A stretch of DNA of 64,000 nucleotides from Eupeodes corollae. Taxonomy: Eukaryota; Arthropoda; Insecta; Diptera; Syrphidae. Positions within the stretch are counted from its first letter, which is position 1, and every line of letters starts with the position of its first letter. Below the pieces are notes generated by a model, which saw only the letters and a list, made by a program, of their open reading frames with translations, made no database searches and had not been told where the DNA came from. Below, piece after piece: positions 44,550-57,659 of this stretch. The stretch covers positions 45,829,946 through 45,893,945 of the forward strand of contig NC_079148.1 of the NCBI RefSeq assembly GCF_945859685.1. Direction: 5' to 3'. A program made the position numbers and the translations under genes.

Positions 44550-46245
44550 ATACTTTCCCATGTTTTTTTAGACCATAAGCTCATGAGGCTTGGTTCTTCT
44601 TAATCTCCGAACATGGTTTCTTATATTCAAGACTAACTCCATTTCAGAATTAGTATGACTTTGCAGTCTCTGGTTGTGCGATACAGTGTATTTTTTAACA
44701 ACTTCTGTAACCATTTCTATTTGTAAGTCACGATGTAGATCGGTATTTCCTATGTACCAAGGTGCATTAACTATTCCACCAAGGACTTTATCTTGAAATT
44801 TTTGGATGATTTCGGTATTTGTTTTATTTGTACAGCCCCATAATTGGATTCCATAGGTCCAAACAGGCTTTAGTACTTGATTATATCAGAGTTGTTACCA
44901 AGCAACCAGTACATTTTTCTATATTTCAAGTTTAGTTCTTCTCTTTTCTTTTTTTCAGGGTAGGACCTAGGACACTTCCTTGTGGTACACCGGCTTCTAT
45001 TTTCTTCAATTCCGAGTATTCTTGATCGTACCTTACTCTAAACAATCGGTCTGAGATGTACGATTTTAATATTTCAAAGTACTGCCTGGGAAGATCCCTT
45101 TGCAGTTTGTACTCAAATCCCTCATGCCAAACCTTGTCAAAAGCTTGAGCAACATCTAAGAAAATAGCTGAACATACTTGTTTTTCTTCTAAAGCTTTTT
45201 CTATTACATCCGATATTCTATGAACTTGGTCTATCGTGGAATGTTTATTTCTAAAGCCAAATTGATAGTTTGGGATTAACCTTCTTTCTTCTATGATTTT
45301 GCTAAGTCTCTTCAGAAGCAGTTTTTCAAAAACTTTTGCCATAATTGGTATAAGCGATATTGGTCTGTAAGCCGTCACTTCTGTAGGTGGTTTACCTTAC
45401 TTTGGTATGACAATTACTTCAGCAATTTTCTAATGGTGCGGGGCATACCGGTGCTTAAGGCATGCATTTATTACATATTAGAGTTTTATAAGGCTTTCAA
45501 TGGCATTTCTTTCATAACCTGAGCAGTAATTAGATCGTAGCCTGGTGATTTTTTATTTGGTAGTTGATGTTAACACATAATTTATATTTCTTTAAGTCTT
45601 ACAATTGGTATTTCACTTTCATCTATCTTATCAACAAACTGTAAGTTATTTTCAGCCGCGTTTGATGAGTATGGCTTAAAAACATTCGCAAGATGTTCAG
45701 CGAAAAGGTTAGCTTTTTCTTTCGGGTTACCGATCCATTTCCCATCTTGAGATTTCAAGGGCAAGTTTTGTAACTGCGGTCATTTCAGGCGCTTGGCTGC
45801 TTTCTATATCGAAAAATCAGTCGTTAAACTCTTTAGGAATGTACTGAGTGAATCATTTTTGAATTTGTAAATTTGTTTTTTAAGATTTTTGCTCATATGG
45901 TTAAGCGTTGTTTATCATCTGGAAATCTACTATTTTGTCATTTTCTTCGAGCTCTTCTTTTCTCTATTATCAACTCTCTTATCTTAAGTATATTTTATTT
46001 CATTTTGTCTTCTATTAGAAAATGTTGGAGTACTTTCTTTAGCGGCCTGTTGCACATCAGCAATAAAATGTTCCACTTCATGGTCAATTTGCTCGATTGT
46101 ATCCACGGGAGATCTTAAATTTATAAAACTTAAAAGCCTTTCTCTAAAATCATTCCAGTTTGGTTTCTTATTTACAAGCTTTGGATTACTTTTTTCTAGT
46201 TCTTCCGATTCACTTAGTGATAGAATCACTGGAGTATGATCTGCA
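44550..46245 (-). pseudogene. Jockey-clade LINE ORF2 relic lacking the catalytic C box
   Basis: Minus-strand order: ADHTPVILSLSESEELEKSN (endonuclease end, near 46230), the linker (PNWNDFRERLLSFINLRSPV), NPKEKANLFAEHLANVFKPY (near 45700), TAYRPISLIPIMAKVFEKLL (near 45370), AIFLDVAQAFDKVWHEGF (A box), then AGVPQGSVLGPTL (B box, near 44970). The text then jumps to the thumb: LKPVWTYGIQLWGCTNKTNT (near 44860) and NAPWYIGNTDLHRDLQIEMV. The stretch that should carry F/YADD is deleted. The wording is characteristic of jockey/Doc-type elements. Confidence 0.87.
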
Positions 46246-46247
46246 AA

Positions 46248-47199
46248 TTATTGAATTTTACTATCAAAATGCGTGCTTTTTTAAAAAAAGTTAATTGTGC
46301 GCTTCTTCGATTTAGTGGTCAGTTTAATCGACTCACTGAAGCGGCAATTTGGGCTATTGTGACTAAATTTCTCACCAAATTTACATTGTTGGACATTAAA
46401 TGACCATCACGCTTACGTAGAGTTCGAACTGAAGAAATTATCGCTGCTGTAACGACCAGTGTTAATGATGACCATCTATCATCGATTCGTCGCCGTTCGC
46501 AGCAATTCGGCCTCTGCTACTCAACAGCGTGGACAATTTTGAGGAAGGAATAAGGTGTCATGCCTTTTAAAGTACAGCTTGTACAAGAATAAAAGGCGAA
46601 CGACGTATAGCAACGTAAAATTTTTGGTGAAGTTGGCCAAAGATCCAGAAAAATTGTGTTCAGCGACGAAGCTCACTTTTGGCTCAATGGGTACGCAAAT
46701 AAGCAGAATTGTCGATTTTGGTTTGCTAAAATTCAAAAGCTTGATTTGCGTGAATGTGTGACGATGCCATAAGCCACACAGCACGGGCAACAATAGACTC
46801 ATTGAGAGGCAAGTTTGGTGAACATTTTATTTCACGTTTGGGACCGGTCAATTGGCCACCTAGATCATGCGATTTACCGCCTTTAGACTATGTTTTGTTT
46901 AGATATGTTAAAGCTCATGATAAAGACAAGCCCGTTTCAATTGATACATTGGAAGACAACATTGAAGCATTTATTCCTGAGATATCGGCCGAAATGTTGG
47001 AAAGAGTATGCCAAAATTGGACTAAGAGGATGGACCATTTGAAACGCAGTCAAGGTCAACATTCGCATGAAATAATCTTCAAATAAACATTAAATTATAA
47101 AAACTATCTTATCGATTCAAATAAATATTTCATGCATTTTGAATTGCATGTGTTTTTTTTGTAAAAACTTTCCTATAGCTTTTAAAAAATCACCCTTTA
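46248..47199 (+). pseudogene. Mariner-like element relic with right terminal repeat
   Basis: Transposase pieces in order: LLRFSGQFNRLTEAAIWAIV (helix-turn-helix, near 46300), SIRRRSQQFGLCYSTAWTIL, EKLCSATKLTFGSMGTQISR (a frameshifted version of the S-EAHFWLNG-ANKQN box, near 46690), SHTARATIDSLRGKFGEHFI (second Asp region, with Q-DGA changed to CDDA), NWPPRSCDLPPLDYVLF (third Asp, near 46870) and SQGQHSHEIIFK. The right end reads ctatagcttttaaaaaatcaccctt followed by TA, the reverse complement of a mariner-type start AAGGGTGATTTTTT. The left repeat was not found; the element abuts the jockey relic. Confidence 0.83.
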
Positions 47200-49990
47200 G
47201 TGTTAAATTGTCATAATGTTTTACATCTTTTTTTTTAGACATGGAAATTAAATTGTTAATAACCTATGTAAGCAAAATACTTTAATCAATAAAAAGCTTA
47301 TACAAATAAATTACTTATTTTTGTTTTTATTTAGAATTCACTTGTTTTAGAAAAATTATTTCTGTAATAATAGTTGCCAGAAATCCTTGGTCTACAAAAT
47401 AAAATTTGTCCGATTAAGTCTTAACAATAAACGTTCTTTTCCTATTAAACAATAAATAGCTTACTTATGCTTTAAATTATTTGTCACAAGAATTTAAATA
47501 AAAAAACGTCCCTAGTTAATTAAATTCTTTATACATTTTTTAATAAAGAACTGTTAATATGGAAAATGTGTTTCCTTCGAAATTTGTTCAAAATTTTTGT
47601 TAGAAATAATGTCTGTTGCAATGGTTTCAATAATTTTGTAAAGAATAGTTTCTGTTGCAACCCTCTATTGAAATCTATTTTGTGTTTATGAGTGAAGTTT
47701 TCCAAAAAAATTATTAATCCAACCGTCAGTGTATCAATTATATTTCTAAAATTCTTTAAGGGAGCACAACATTCCACATCGCCACCTTCTTCCTATCATG
47801 AACATATAACAGCTCTTTTCTACTCCGGTCCACTCTAAGACTTAGAACTTTACAGTTCAGTGGAAAAAATATATTTTCCCAAAATAAGGGAAGAATTTTC
47901 TATAAAAATATACGATGGACGGATATACCCTCTACACAACAGAGTCCTTTCTTGTAAAGAAACATTTCTGTTCCACTTGTCGATTCCTGTCCGACATTTT
48001 ACTAAATTTTGTTCCTTTCTGTTTTCTTGTATCATTTTCGAGTTTTTCATTTCGCATTTGTTTTTCTTTCCATTTCCTAATTGACGACCTATGGATTTAT
48101 ACAAAACAAAAAAAGATGAAAATAAAATCATTGGGAAGGAATTGAATCGAATTTTCTTTTAATTTACAGGGAAATACAAAATACACTCCACAAGATAAAA
48201 TCCTGTTTAGATATACATATAGTATGTATTAATACAAAAATATATGTATGTATATGCGACGACGATACATTTGAAAGAAATACAAAAAATCTGCACACAA
48301 AAAAAAGTTACGTATACGCCTCGGTGTATCCTCGTAGAGTAAATGTGTCTGCTACATCATCTCGTTATGGATATATGTAGGTTAGGTACCATAACATACT
48401 TTAGATTGGTCGTAATAATTTTGTATTTTCTTTTTTAAAGGTTAGCAGTGCTTATCTTTATGTTTTTCATTTTTTTCATTTGAAGTTTAAAATAAAAACA
48501 ACAACAAATCATATAACTCAGTAGGGACGACTCTTTGAAAAGAAAGTATGGATATTTTTTTAAGAAAAACAAATTTATTTAATTAAAATTTGTGATGCAG
48601 AAGAAGAATTCTTTTGATTTTACTCAATTGTTTCGTTCTTTTTTTTTTAATGCAAATATACACACATTATAGAGCTATATGTAGTTGTTATGGGAAAATG
48701 TTAAAAGTTCAGTGAAGGTGAAGGATTGACTGAATTTTGAATTAATCGTTTTTTTTTTCTTTTCAATTTATACATTTTTATAAGTAATTTAAAAAATTTT
48801 ATTTATAATATTTTCTTTTCTGTCTGAGTTTTCTTTTGGTGGGTTTTTAACAAAAATATTTAGATTATGACAAAATGTCATTAAACAAGAAATAAAAATA
48901 AAATTTCAAGACATAAATTTGAGAAAAAAATAAATGAAAACTGCTTTTCTTAAGTTTAAATAAATTTATAATGCTCTTTTGAAACTGCCTTTTTAAAACT
49001 CCTGCAAATTTTTCTAAGTTTTTCCAATCCGCAATGGAATTAGATACGCCCTTTTCACCATTGCCTTATATTCATCGTTATGAAGTTACAAAGATGTAGT
49101 CAACCCATAGATATCTTGAAGTAATTCCCTCAAGTTCAAATTGTTCAGGTATCTTCCAATATTTTACAAGAACAGGTGCATTTTTAGTTTAAATTGAAAA
49201 AAATGTTAACATCTTCCAAGTTTCAATTGTTATTGAAAATGAAATATTATGTGTCATGCAATCTTGTGCGATATTCATAATGGAAGTAACATATGAGTTG
49301 AAGTTTCGCAGGAAGTAGTTGTCATTTTTTTTATTTTAGCAGGAAGTGAATGTTGAAAATATTACATCTATTTAAAAGTTGAAATAAAATAGCTTTTCAA
49401 GGTGATTTCTTTTAGGTTTAAAACTGGTGTCTCTTAAAAGTATGAAGAAAAGTTTCGTATAGATAACAAATATTTTTGTTCAATATTTCGAATAACTTTA
49501 CTTATTTCATACTTTTAGTATTAAAATAATAATTAATTTCTTATAAGTTATAACTAATGTCTTTTATTTCTTTTTCTTACAGGTACGCATTTTTTGTGAC
49601 AACAATTCAGGAGGGCTTATAAGACGTATCAGGTTTTATTATTAATTGACTTATATGAATTTTGTATTTTAAGTATAACAAACTTAAAGTTTGAGATCCC
49701 ACACTTGTCAACTGCTTAGTCTGATTTAAAGAATTGCAATAAAGCTGAACAATGCATCTGACTTCAAAGCAACAAGACCAGCGATGCCGTCTTTCAGAAC
49801 ACCTAAATTAAATTACAGGGAAACTTTAACGCAGTGATTGTTGAAAGTAATGAGTTTCAAATTAACATTTATAGTTAAAAACAGAAATATTTACATTAGA
49901 ATTCATTAAATTTATTGTGAATATCTAAAGCAGTTGTAGTTCTTTGTATCATATTATGATCGGCTGGGCAATGGATGTTAGATAATTTTT
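47200..49990. other. Gene-free tract with a possible exon at 49581-49636
   Basis: Poly-A/poly-T-rich DNA with ATGT-type short repeats near 48.2 kb. The only coding-like signal is a strong-looking 3' splice site at 49567-49580 (see the findings). Confidence 0.45.
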
Positions 49991-49999
49991 TTAATATCA

Positions 50000-51640
50000 A
50001 TGTGCTTTCAAGTGAAGGATCGATTTGCTGCGATAAATTCTACAAATAAGTGATGAATTAATAGAACTTCATAGCAGGCTTTACAAATTCTGGGAGTTTG
50101 GTCGTAGAAATAGTTTTCCATTTCTGATTCGGAGTATCTATAAGTAATTTTCCTTTGTTGTCCTATTATATGGAATGCGATGCTGATGTGGATTATGTGT
50201 ACGAAGAAAAGTTTTTCAGTTATTCCAATTAACTTTAGCTCCTGGAAATAGATTTTGCGCTTAAATTGATAGAAATTTGGCGAATCAATAACAAGTTCAA
50301 ATTTAGTAGCTTCTCGGGATGCATCATCTTCCATTACATTGCCTTTGATACCAGAATGCCCTGATACCCAATCTAGTAATTTTTTTTCCGTCATTGTGCA
50401 TCTTAATTGTTTCAGAGTAGGGCATCGGTTTGTCTTTTAATATCCCAAGGTTATCTGTCAGGATTATACTTCGTCCCAAATAAGTTTTCGCAATCGAAAT
50501 AGCTCTTCGTATTGCTGCTAGTACAGCAATGTAGCTGCTTAATTCATTAAGTAGTAGTCCTTGCCAGACCGAAGAGGTTTGAGAATGCTGTTCCCACTAG
50601 ACAACGGCAAACTATGAGTCGTCATATTTGTGTGAACCATCTGTATAAAAGATGTGATCATTGTTGACCTTTTCGACCATCTCTTGCTGTAGAGCTTGGA
50701 ACATATCATCCGTCGTATTTTTCTTTTTAAGTACTGCTAATTTTGTATCTATTTGAAGCAGATTTCGTTTTCAAGAGGGTGGACTTTATTTGATTGAACC
50801 TGGTTTAAACAAGGAGTTTAATTGGACTCTCATCAAGCTGAATACTTTTACAAGTGCAGGTATTGAATTTTTCCGTTTCTGAATTAGTAATTGCATTGGA
50901 AATATTGTACATGGGATGCTTTAGATCGGCAAGGGCCTTGCTTGCTAAGTTATTAGTTATTTTTTTGCCAAAGTTATGAAAAGAGTGATACCCAGCTTCA
51001 AGTCTAGGAGCCTCGATCTTTGTTGATTTTAGTGCTTCTGAGGCTGAACGAAAGCAATTGTTGATCGCGGTGTCGATGTCCTTACAATTTTTTATTGTTG
51101 TCCACATGTAGTTTGTAAGTCCATGTTGTAAAGTACCTTCAACGAGTGTTGTTTCTATTTTTAAGACTATTTCAAGATGATGTTCTTTTTTCTTGGAGCA
51201 AATCATTTTTAAGAGGTTAGTATCGTTTTTTTTGAAGAATATTCCATACTAAATTAGAATTCAATGTAATACCCAAAATGTTTAATTCTTTTGAAGCCGC
51301 GACTACAGTATCGCAAATATTCAATGGCAATAGATTACAATTTCTTTTCTTGCATAGAAGCAATAAATCCACTTTTTAAGGAGGGATTATGGCGCCTTTT
51401 CTTTCGGACCATGTGTGGATAGCCCTATTTGCATTTTATAAAAAAGATTTCACCTGTATCGGGTAGGTCCGATGACATAACTAGACTATGTTTGGTTTTA
51501 GAAAGATTTTCTGAGAGTTTGTGCTCGAGCAAGTGAACAAGTGTATGTACTCCTCTGTTCTTTCTAGAAACATGTTGTCCTGAATGTGCTTTCTTATTAT
51601 TTTATTTTCAAGTCGTGGAATTAAAAAAAAATCATTAGAA
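50000..51640 (-). pseudogene. I-type LINE ORF2 C-terminal part: RT tail plus RNase H
   Basis: From the right: RT E-box and thumb remnants (ELNILGITLNSNLVWNIL near 51260), then AINNCFRSASEALKSTKIEA (near 51050) and NNLASKALADLKHPMYNI. After that comes an RNase H domain: DGSHKYDDS (first catalytic Asp, near 50640), a middle with SSYIAVLAAIRRAISIAKTY (ELSSYIA position of the Glu), ILTDNLGILK (second Asp, near 50460) and LLDWVSGHSGIKGNVMEDDA (His-Asp end, near 50375). A cellular-type RNase H downstream of RT is a hallmark of the I, Outcast and LOA groups. The RT catalytic core is missing. Multiple stops are present. Confidence 0.82.
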
Positions 51641-51649
51641 ACCGTTTAA

Positions 51650-53100
51650 ACACTTGTCTTTACTTTCGATTATGTTTTTAGAAATATGTGTACATTTATT
51701 ACTGATTTTTAAAAGATATAGGTCTTGATCTAAAAAAAAAAACAAAGTTGTACTTAAGAATTCATTAATTTCGATAGATTTGTTTGACATAAATAAATAT
51801 CTGACAGTCTTTCAATGAAAAATGTTCAATGTTTTAGTTTTAATTTTACTATTATTTTAAAGCATGCAGATATATGTTCCATTTTATTTTTACATCCACA
51901 TTGGTCCTATAGTTGTTTTTTTGTTTTTACCATGTTTTTTGTGATTAATTTTTATAAAATTTCCTCAGAGTTTTTGATGTGACTGAACTTTTAATGCTAC
52001 AGAGATTCCTTCTTTCACCGTACTACGTGAATATTGAATACCTTGACGCAATCTTTGTTCCTCTGTCATTGAAATATCCAAGAATTCAATATGCACCGAA
52101 AACATATGTTCAACCCTATCTTTTTGGCAAATTTTGCATTCGTAAAAAATGTCGAACTGGAGATTTTAATAAAACATGACATTACGATGGTAGGTCGAAA
52201 AAAGTGGGACCCTCAATTCCGTCCGTCTGCCTGTCGGTCAGTTATTGCCCCTACAGCCCAAAACATTGGGTCGATTGCGTTAAAACTTGGAATATAAGAT
52301 TCACATTAGCCAAGATTCACAAACAGTAGTCCCGTACAAATTTTGTATTCAAAAATTGAACATTCGAACTTTCTTAAAATTGAACCGATAGATTTTTATT
52401 GAGTTTTCTTTAATTTGTATTCCCTTAACTTAGATTCTTTTATCTGAATATTTAATTTTTAAAGTATCTCAGGAACTAATGAACGGATTTCAATATTTTT
52501 TTCGGAACAGGTTCTTATAATGTTTTAATAATATTTGATGATCAAAAATGATATTGTTTCTTTTGGATTAAAAAAAATTTCTTAAACATTTTTTTCATAG
52601 TTGGATATGTCGAAAATTAAATAAAAAACCTCATACATTAATAAATTCTAAATATTTTTATACTAATAACATTTTTCACCCCAAAATTTAAAAAAATTAT
52701 ATTTATACAAAATTAACTTAAAAACACGCTCTTTTTCGAAAACTAGTTTTGATTAATTAAGATTTTTTCTTCCAAAATATAATTGCATTTCAATTTTTCA
52801 AGAGACATTTATTTTTTAGGTAAATTTAAAAATTTTAAAATATAGTTACTTTTACTTGTCTATGCCATCAAAAGGATACTAAAACCCTTTGAGTGTGCGA
52901 TGATTATAAAAAAATGTACGTTTGTATGATCACCGCGGCTGTTGATTCCGACAGACAGACTGACGAAATAGAAGAACCCTTTTTTTTGCACTTCTCTAAC
53001 ATCGTGCTGCTTCGAACCATTTAAATCTGCAGCACTGATCATTGTCTCTTGGTAATATTCCCTTTGCATATAGAAAAAAGTGAAAATTGTTTTTATACCC
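51650..53100. other. Non-coding tract with a possible decayed repeat
   Basis: A mixed-composition patch (52.18-52.33 kb, with ccgtccgtctgcctgtcggtc) and a second near 52.95 kb (inverted: cgtctgtctgtcgg) bracket very A+T-rich DNA. Such blocks often mark non-autonomous repeats, but I see no clear termini. Confidence 0.35.
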
Positions 53101-53104
53101 AATG

Positions 53105-54775
53105 CAGGTAAATGCTCGCAAGTCAATCCCAAAGATCACCGACCTATTAGTCTATCATTATTCCTTCTTAAGACCTGAGAAAGATATGTTGATATTCAAT
53201 ATGTAGATGGCATTCCATATGAGTTTTATAAAAATGCGAATAATTCTTTTATTGGGGGGGGGGGTTCATACTTTGCTGAAAAGAACCTACGATAAAAAAA
53301 CAATCCAACATCGTTCAAAAAATCAATTATCTTTCCGCTCTTCGAAAAAGGTGACGCTAGTCTTGTATCTAACTATCGTGGGCTTTCATTTTTAGATGCC
53401 CTCTACAAATTATTCACCTCAATTCTCCGAAACCGCCTCACTACTTGGATCGAAAACAACAATGTTATAGTATCATTGATCAGATTTTCAATCTTTCATG
53501 CCTTTTTCAGCTGCATCTAAGCCAGAAAAAGAAACTTTATGGTTGGTTCGTAGACTTAAAAGCTGCGTTCGACAATAATATCAGAGAAGCTCTTATGGGA
53601 TGGAAGCAGTCCCTCTTATTTCTTTTGAACGAGCAAAGTCGTTAAACAAGGTTGTATTCTGAGTGCTCTGCATTTTGTCTTGTTCTTAAATGACCTACAT
53701 TCTGAACTCTGGAAAGAATCGATATAAATGTTCTTTTGTATGCTGATGATACTGTAATTTTGACTATAAGTCTGTCAGCTTATCTTCAAACAGTTATAAA
53801 CAAGTTCAGCAGCTATTGCGATAAATGGAACCTTGAAGTTAATCTTGAGAAATCTGCAATTGTTATTTTTAGGAATGGAGGCCGAAGAGCATTAAGTGAA
53901 AATGGAATTTCAAAGGTGTAGAAGTAAAAATAACAAACTAGTATAAATATCCCCATCTGCGGCACTGGAAACCCTACTCTTTATATATTTAGCTATTCAC
54001 CTCAAAGCTTCGTCACAGTGGATGAACAACAACATTGGCCGCTCCGCATTTATTAAGTATTTAAAATCATCCCCCAAATGCAATTTGACAGAAACTCCCA
54101 GATTTACATACCTTCCAAATCTCTCTGGGAGGATATAGGTATACCTGGAAGCGTCTTTTCCTGGCTTAAACATAACTTAATATCACCATTTGATTGCCAT
54201 ATTTCTCAGATAGTCAGGTCGATATCAAATCTCTGAATTGTGTCTTTAAAACTGTATAAAAGTCCATAACTGTCGATCATCTCTATTGTAGATGACACAA
54301 TAATTTAATATTCACCTTTACTAAGAGCGGGCACAGAGACATTTAAGAAAATTATGAGTTAGATGAATGGTACAGGAATGGTACAGTACAACCCATTCTA
54401 CCAAGTTTGGCTAATCGCTACAAGTAAACTATTTGATAGGAAAGCGCGCCACGTAGAGAGGCGTATTCTCAAATGACTTTGTCAGAAGCTGTATGAATGA
54501 AGAAGAGGGGGAATCTGTTCTTCAACTCCTCTGTACATATCCTGCTCTGGTTCAAAAACGGGAGAATTACCTAGAAGAATTCTTCTTTGACGGTCCTAAC
54601 GATCTCAATCATATTAACATAATCAGCCTCTCATGTTTCGTAAGGTACTCAAACTGGTTTCATTGAGCTTAGAAGAAAGCCTCAAGATTCATGTGGTATC
54701 ACAATGAGCTATTAAACTGGCCTAAGTGTGTTCTATTTCATCAAGGACAGCCACTTTAACCTAACCTTACCTAAA
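53105..54775 (+). pseudogene. LINE reverse transcriptase relic
   Basis: Blocks: PLFEKGDASLVSNYRGLSFL (near 53345), DALYKLFTSILRNRLTTWIE, RKLYGWFVDLKAAFDNNIRE (A box, near 53550), VVKQGCILSALHFVLFLNDL (B box, near 53650), LLYADDTVILTISLSAYLQT (C box, intact YADD, near 53745), then WNLEVNLEKSAIVIFRNGGR. The thumb and C-terminal part are only faintly readable to about 54.75 kb (LIATSKLFDRKARHVERRIL). Frameshifts and stops are numerous. The E-box neighbourhood resembles the relic at 18-20 kb. The block order is that of jockey-superfamily LINEs. Confidence 0.83.
53254..53264. repeat. Run of 11 G
   Basis: A homopolymer G11 lies within the LINE relic. It is unusual in such A+T-rich DNA. Confidence 0.95.
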
Positions 54776-54779
54776 TATA

Positions 54780-56400
54780 ATGTCATGTTTGATTAAAATC
54801 TCCAGTTCCAAATGTTTGATGAATGCAAAACTTACCATATTGTAAGACAAAAATTGTCCTATCTGTTGATAAAAATAATATGACATATAAAAGTAAAATT
54901 TTTGGAAAAGAAAAATATTGTTTTTTAAATTAAGCCTTTAACGACTAGAAAATGTAAGACGACTTTAGTTAATAAACAATTTTAAAAGTCAGCTATTTAA
55001 TTTCCTTTCAAACAAAATGTTTTAAAAAAGAGTTGTAAAAACGGAATACAACATTTTATGTTATAATAATGTTTCTTAAATTCATCTTGTTCAAAATATG
55101 TTATGCAGTTTATTTTGCCATAAAGCCTTTCAAGTAGTAATCCACCAAAAGGCGTTAGCAAGCATAAGAAACTCCCTGTTTTTAGTTTTTCGTTGCTCCT
55201 TCGCTAAGTCGCTATTCTTGTTGTACCCTAGATTGTTATACTCAACTTATTCCAAATATGAAAACTTTGTTGGCCAAAAGTCGAACTTCAAAGGCAGGAG
55301 TAAGTGACCTCTTACAGAATTTGTTTGTTTTCTTTTTTCAAATTATTAGTAATTTGATTTCTCAATCATTATGCACATAATCAATGGTCAAAGTCAAAAT
55401 ATTTTAGTTAAGCTTTTCATAAATAACTTTTTATCTTCAATAAATCCATCCTCATCGAATTTTGTCCTTATACAAAATATGTATTTAGGTATTTTGAGTT
55501 CGAAAGTGTTTTTTTTTTCGTTTGTTTGTTCCCCAAAAATACGACTTGAAGAAAAGTTTCCATCTTCCACCTCACACAAACCGACTTCTATAAAGTTGTT
55601 TGAGAATTATTTGTTTTTGTATATAAAAAGGAAAAAAATGTATACGTGACCAATTTGCATTATTTAAAGTTTATTTCATTTTCTAAGAAACTTTTTGATT
55701 AGAGGCAGCAAGAGGAAAAAGCATCATGTCTATACATTTATACAAAGTTATTAGCAAAAGAAAAGATAAAACTCTGCAACCGCTTTTTTCTGCCATAAAT
55801 CGTGCTGAAACTCAATGAACGGTTATGGAATTTCTAGAAATAGTGTCGATGCATAATGATGTATACCTTTTTGTAGGTATGTATATGTAATATAACGTAT
55901 AATAATAATTGTTGGCTCGATTTGGCTTGGCTTACTCAACCAGTCTTAATGCAAACCAGACCATTCCACACCACGTTCACCTATAACCTTCTACTTGCCA
56001 GCCATAAAAGTATATACAGACATACAGCTTTTGCCAAAATATTAGGAACAAACCTTGATTTTGGGTTATTATGTCCTTATCACATGAGTAAGTTAAATGG
56101 TAATTTCATAAACAATATTAGTTGGCAAGATTTTGGAGTCAATTTGCTCAAGGCTTCATTAAAATTTCAAAAAACTATATATTTTCCGACAAAAAAGCCA
56201 ATTAATTTTATTTTTGATAGATTTTATTTGATACTTATTGTAGTTGAAAATTAATTAAAATTATTAAATTTGTAGCCTACTAGATACTGACATTATTCCT
56301 TAGGTGCTGAGCAACATATTTCAATAAAAAGTCTCCAAAGATTGCTTTTTTAAGAAGGCTTATCAGATAGGATCTCGAAATCAAGTGAATATTTTTATAT
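54780..56400. other. Gene-free tract
   Basis: A+T-rich DNA. The small frames (for example 55922-56254) show no family resemblance. Confidence 0.5.
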
Positions 56401-56409
56401 AGTTCTATC

Positions 56410-57650
56410 ATTTTGACCGATTTTATAACTTCTAATGCTAATCTAGATCGGTCCCTAGCTAGATGTCTCCACTTTCACGCTCCAAGTTGGGGGAGTTTAC
56501 TTTCCACTCCCTCTACTGCGCTGTCCTGTGGGTGTGGATTAGAAGACTTTCCGAGCCGGAGCATTGTTTTCCATGCTGTGACCCAGCCATCTTAGTCATT
56601 GCACTTTTACCCTTCTGGATAAGTCTACGTCACAGTACAGTCCGTACGGCTCGTCGTTCCATCTTCTCCTCCACTCCTCTTCTATGCAAATGGGACGTAC
56701 ACGAAGAACTTTTCTCTCGAAACGACCCAATGTGCTTTCATCCGCTTTTGTCATAGTCCATGCTTCTGCACTATATATCAGGACAGGGAAGATGAGGGTC
56801 TTATATAGCGGCACTTCGGTCCCTCTAGAGAGGGCTTTGCTACTCAATTGTTTTCTTAGTCCAAAGAAACAGCTGTTAGCGACAGTTGTCCTTCATTTGA
56901 TCTCAGCGCTGGTGTTGTTTTCTGCGTTTACAGCGGAGCCTAGGTAGACGAAGTCCTTAACTACTTCAAAGTTACGTTTGTCTATGGTGGCGTTTTGACC
57001 AGACGTCCGTCGCTGTTGTACCTAAGTCCTTTCTTGACGACAGCATGTAATTTGTACATATTTTTGCCGCCTCTGCCTCAATACTAACATCAGCGTGTCA
57101 CCACTCGGAGTTCTTCCGATTAAGTCAATGTCACCAGCATATGCTAGTAATTGGAAAGACTTTTGAAAGAAAATAGTGCCTCAGTGTTGACGTGTGTGAG
57201 CTCTGCACTATTCTTTCAGGTACGTTGTTAAAAAATCGCTTGACAGGACATCACCTTGTCTAAAACCTTTTTTGAAATCGGAAGGTTCTGTTAAGTTGTT
57301 TCCAACCTTAATGGAACAGCGTGAATTCTCCATGGTCTTCCTCCACAAACGGACGAGTTTGGCAGGGATGCCGAAACTAGGCATGGCTTTATACAGCGTG
57401 TCCCTGTAGATGCTGTCATATGCGGCTTTGAAATCGATGAAAAGATGGTGGGTGTTGATTTGTTGTTCTTGGGTTTTTCCCAGGAGCTGCCGTAAAGTGA
57501 ACATTTGATGCACTTTGGACTTTCTTGGTCCAAAACCACACTGATAAGGACATATCAGTTTGTTGACGTTTGGCGTTAACATATTACGGCAGAGAACATT
57601 TCGAAAGCAATATTATGTAGACTGATGCATCTTTAGTTGGTGCTGCTTAG
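56410..57650 (-). pseudogene. LINE ORF2 relic, family A copy 3
   Basis: From the right: ICPYQCGFGPRKSKVHQMFT (near 57550), LRQLLGKTQEQQINTHHLFI, DFKAAYDSIYRDTLYKAMPS (A box), FGIPAKLVRLWRKTMENSRC, KKGFRQGDVLSSDF (B box, near 57245). The C-terminus follows: VPLYKTLIFPVLIYSAEAWT (near 56800), TKADESTLGRFERKVLRVR and WLGHSME-NAPARK near 56550. The YADD segment is missing or scrambled (56.9-57.15 kb). The family is the same as at 36.0-37.6 and 42.4-43.5 kb. Confidence 0.83.
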
Positions 57651-57659
57651 AGTTCTTCC

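Noticed and set aside
52180..52960. Inverted repeat marked by ccgtccgtctgcctgtcgg and its mirror
   Set aside because: Only a short low-complexity motif is shared; the arms do not align beyond it, so no element could be supported.
55922..56254. 110-codon plus-strand frame
   Set aside because: No recognisable domain; the second half is Lys/Phe/Asn-rich like random A+T-rich sequence.
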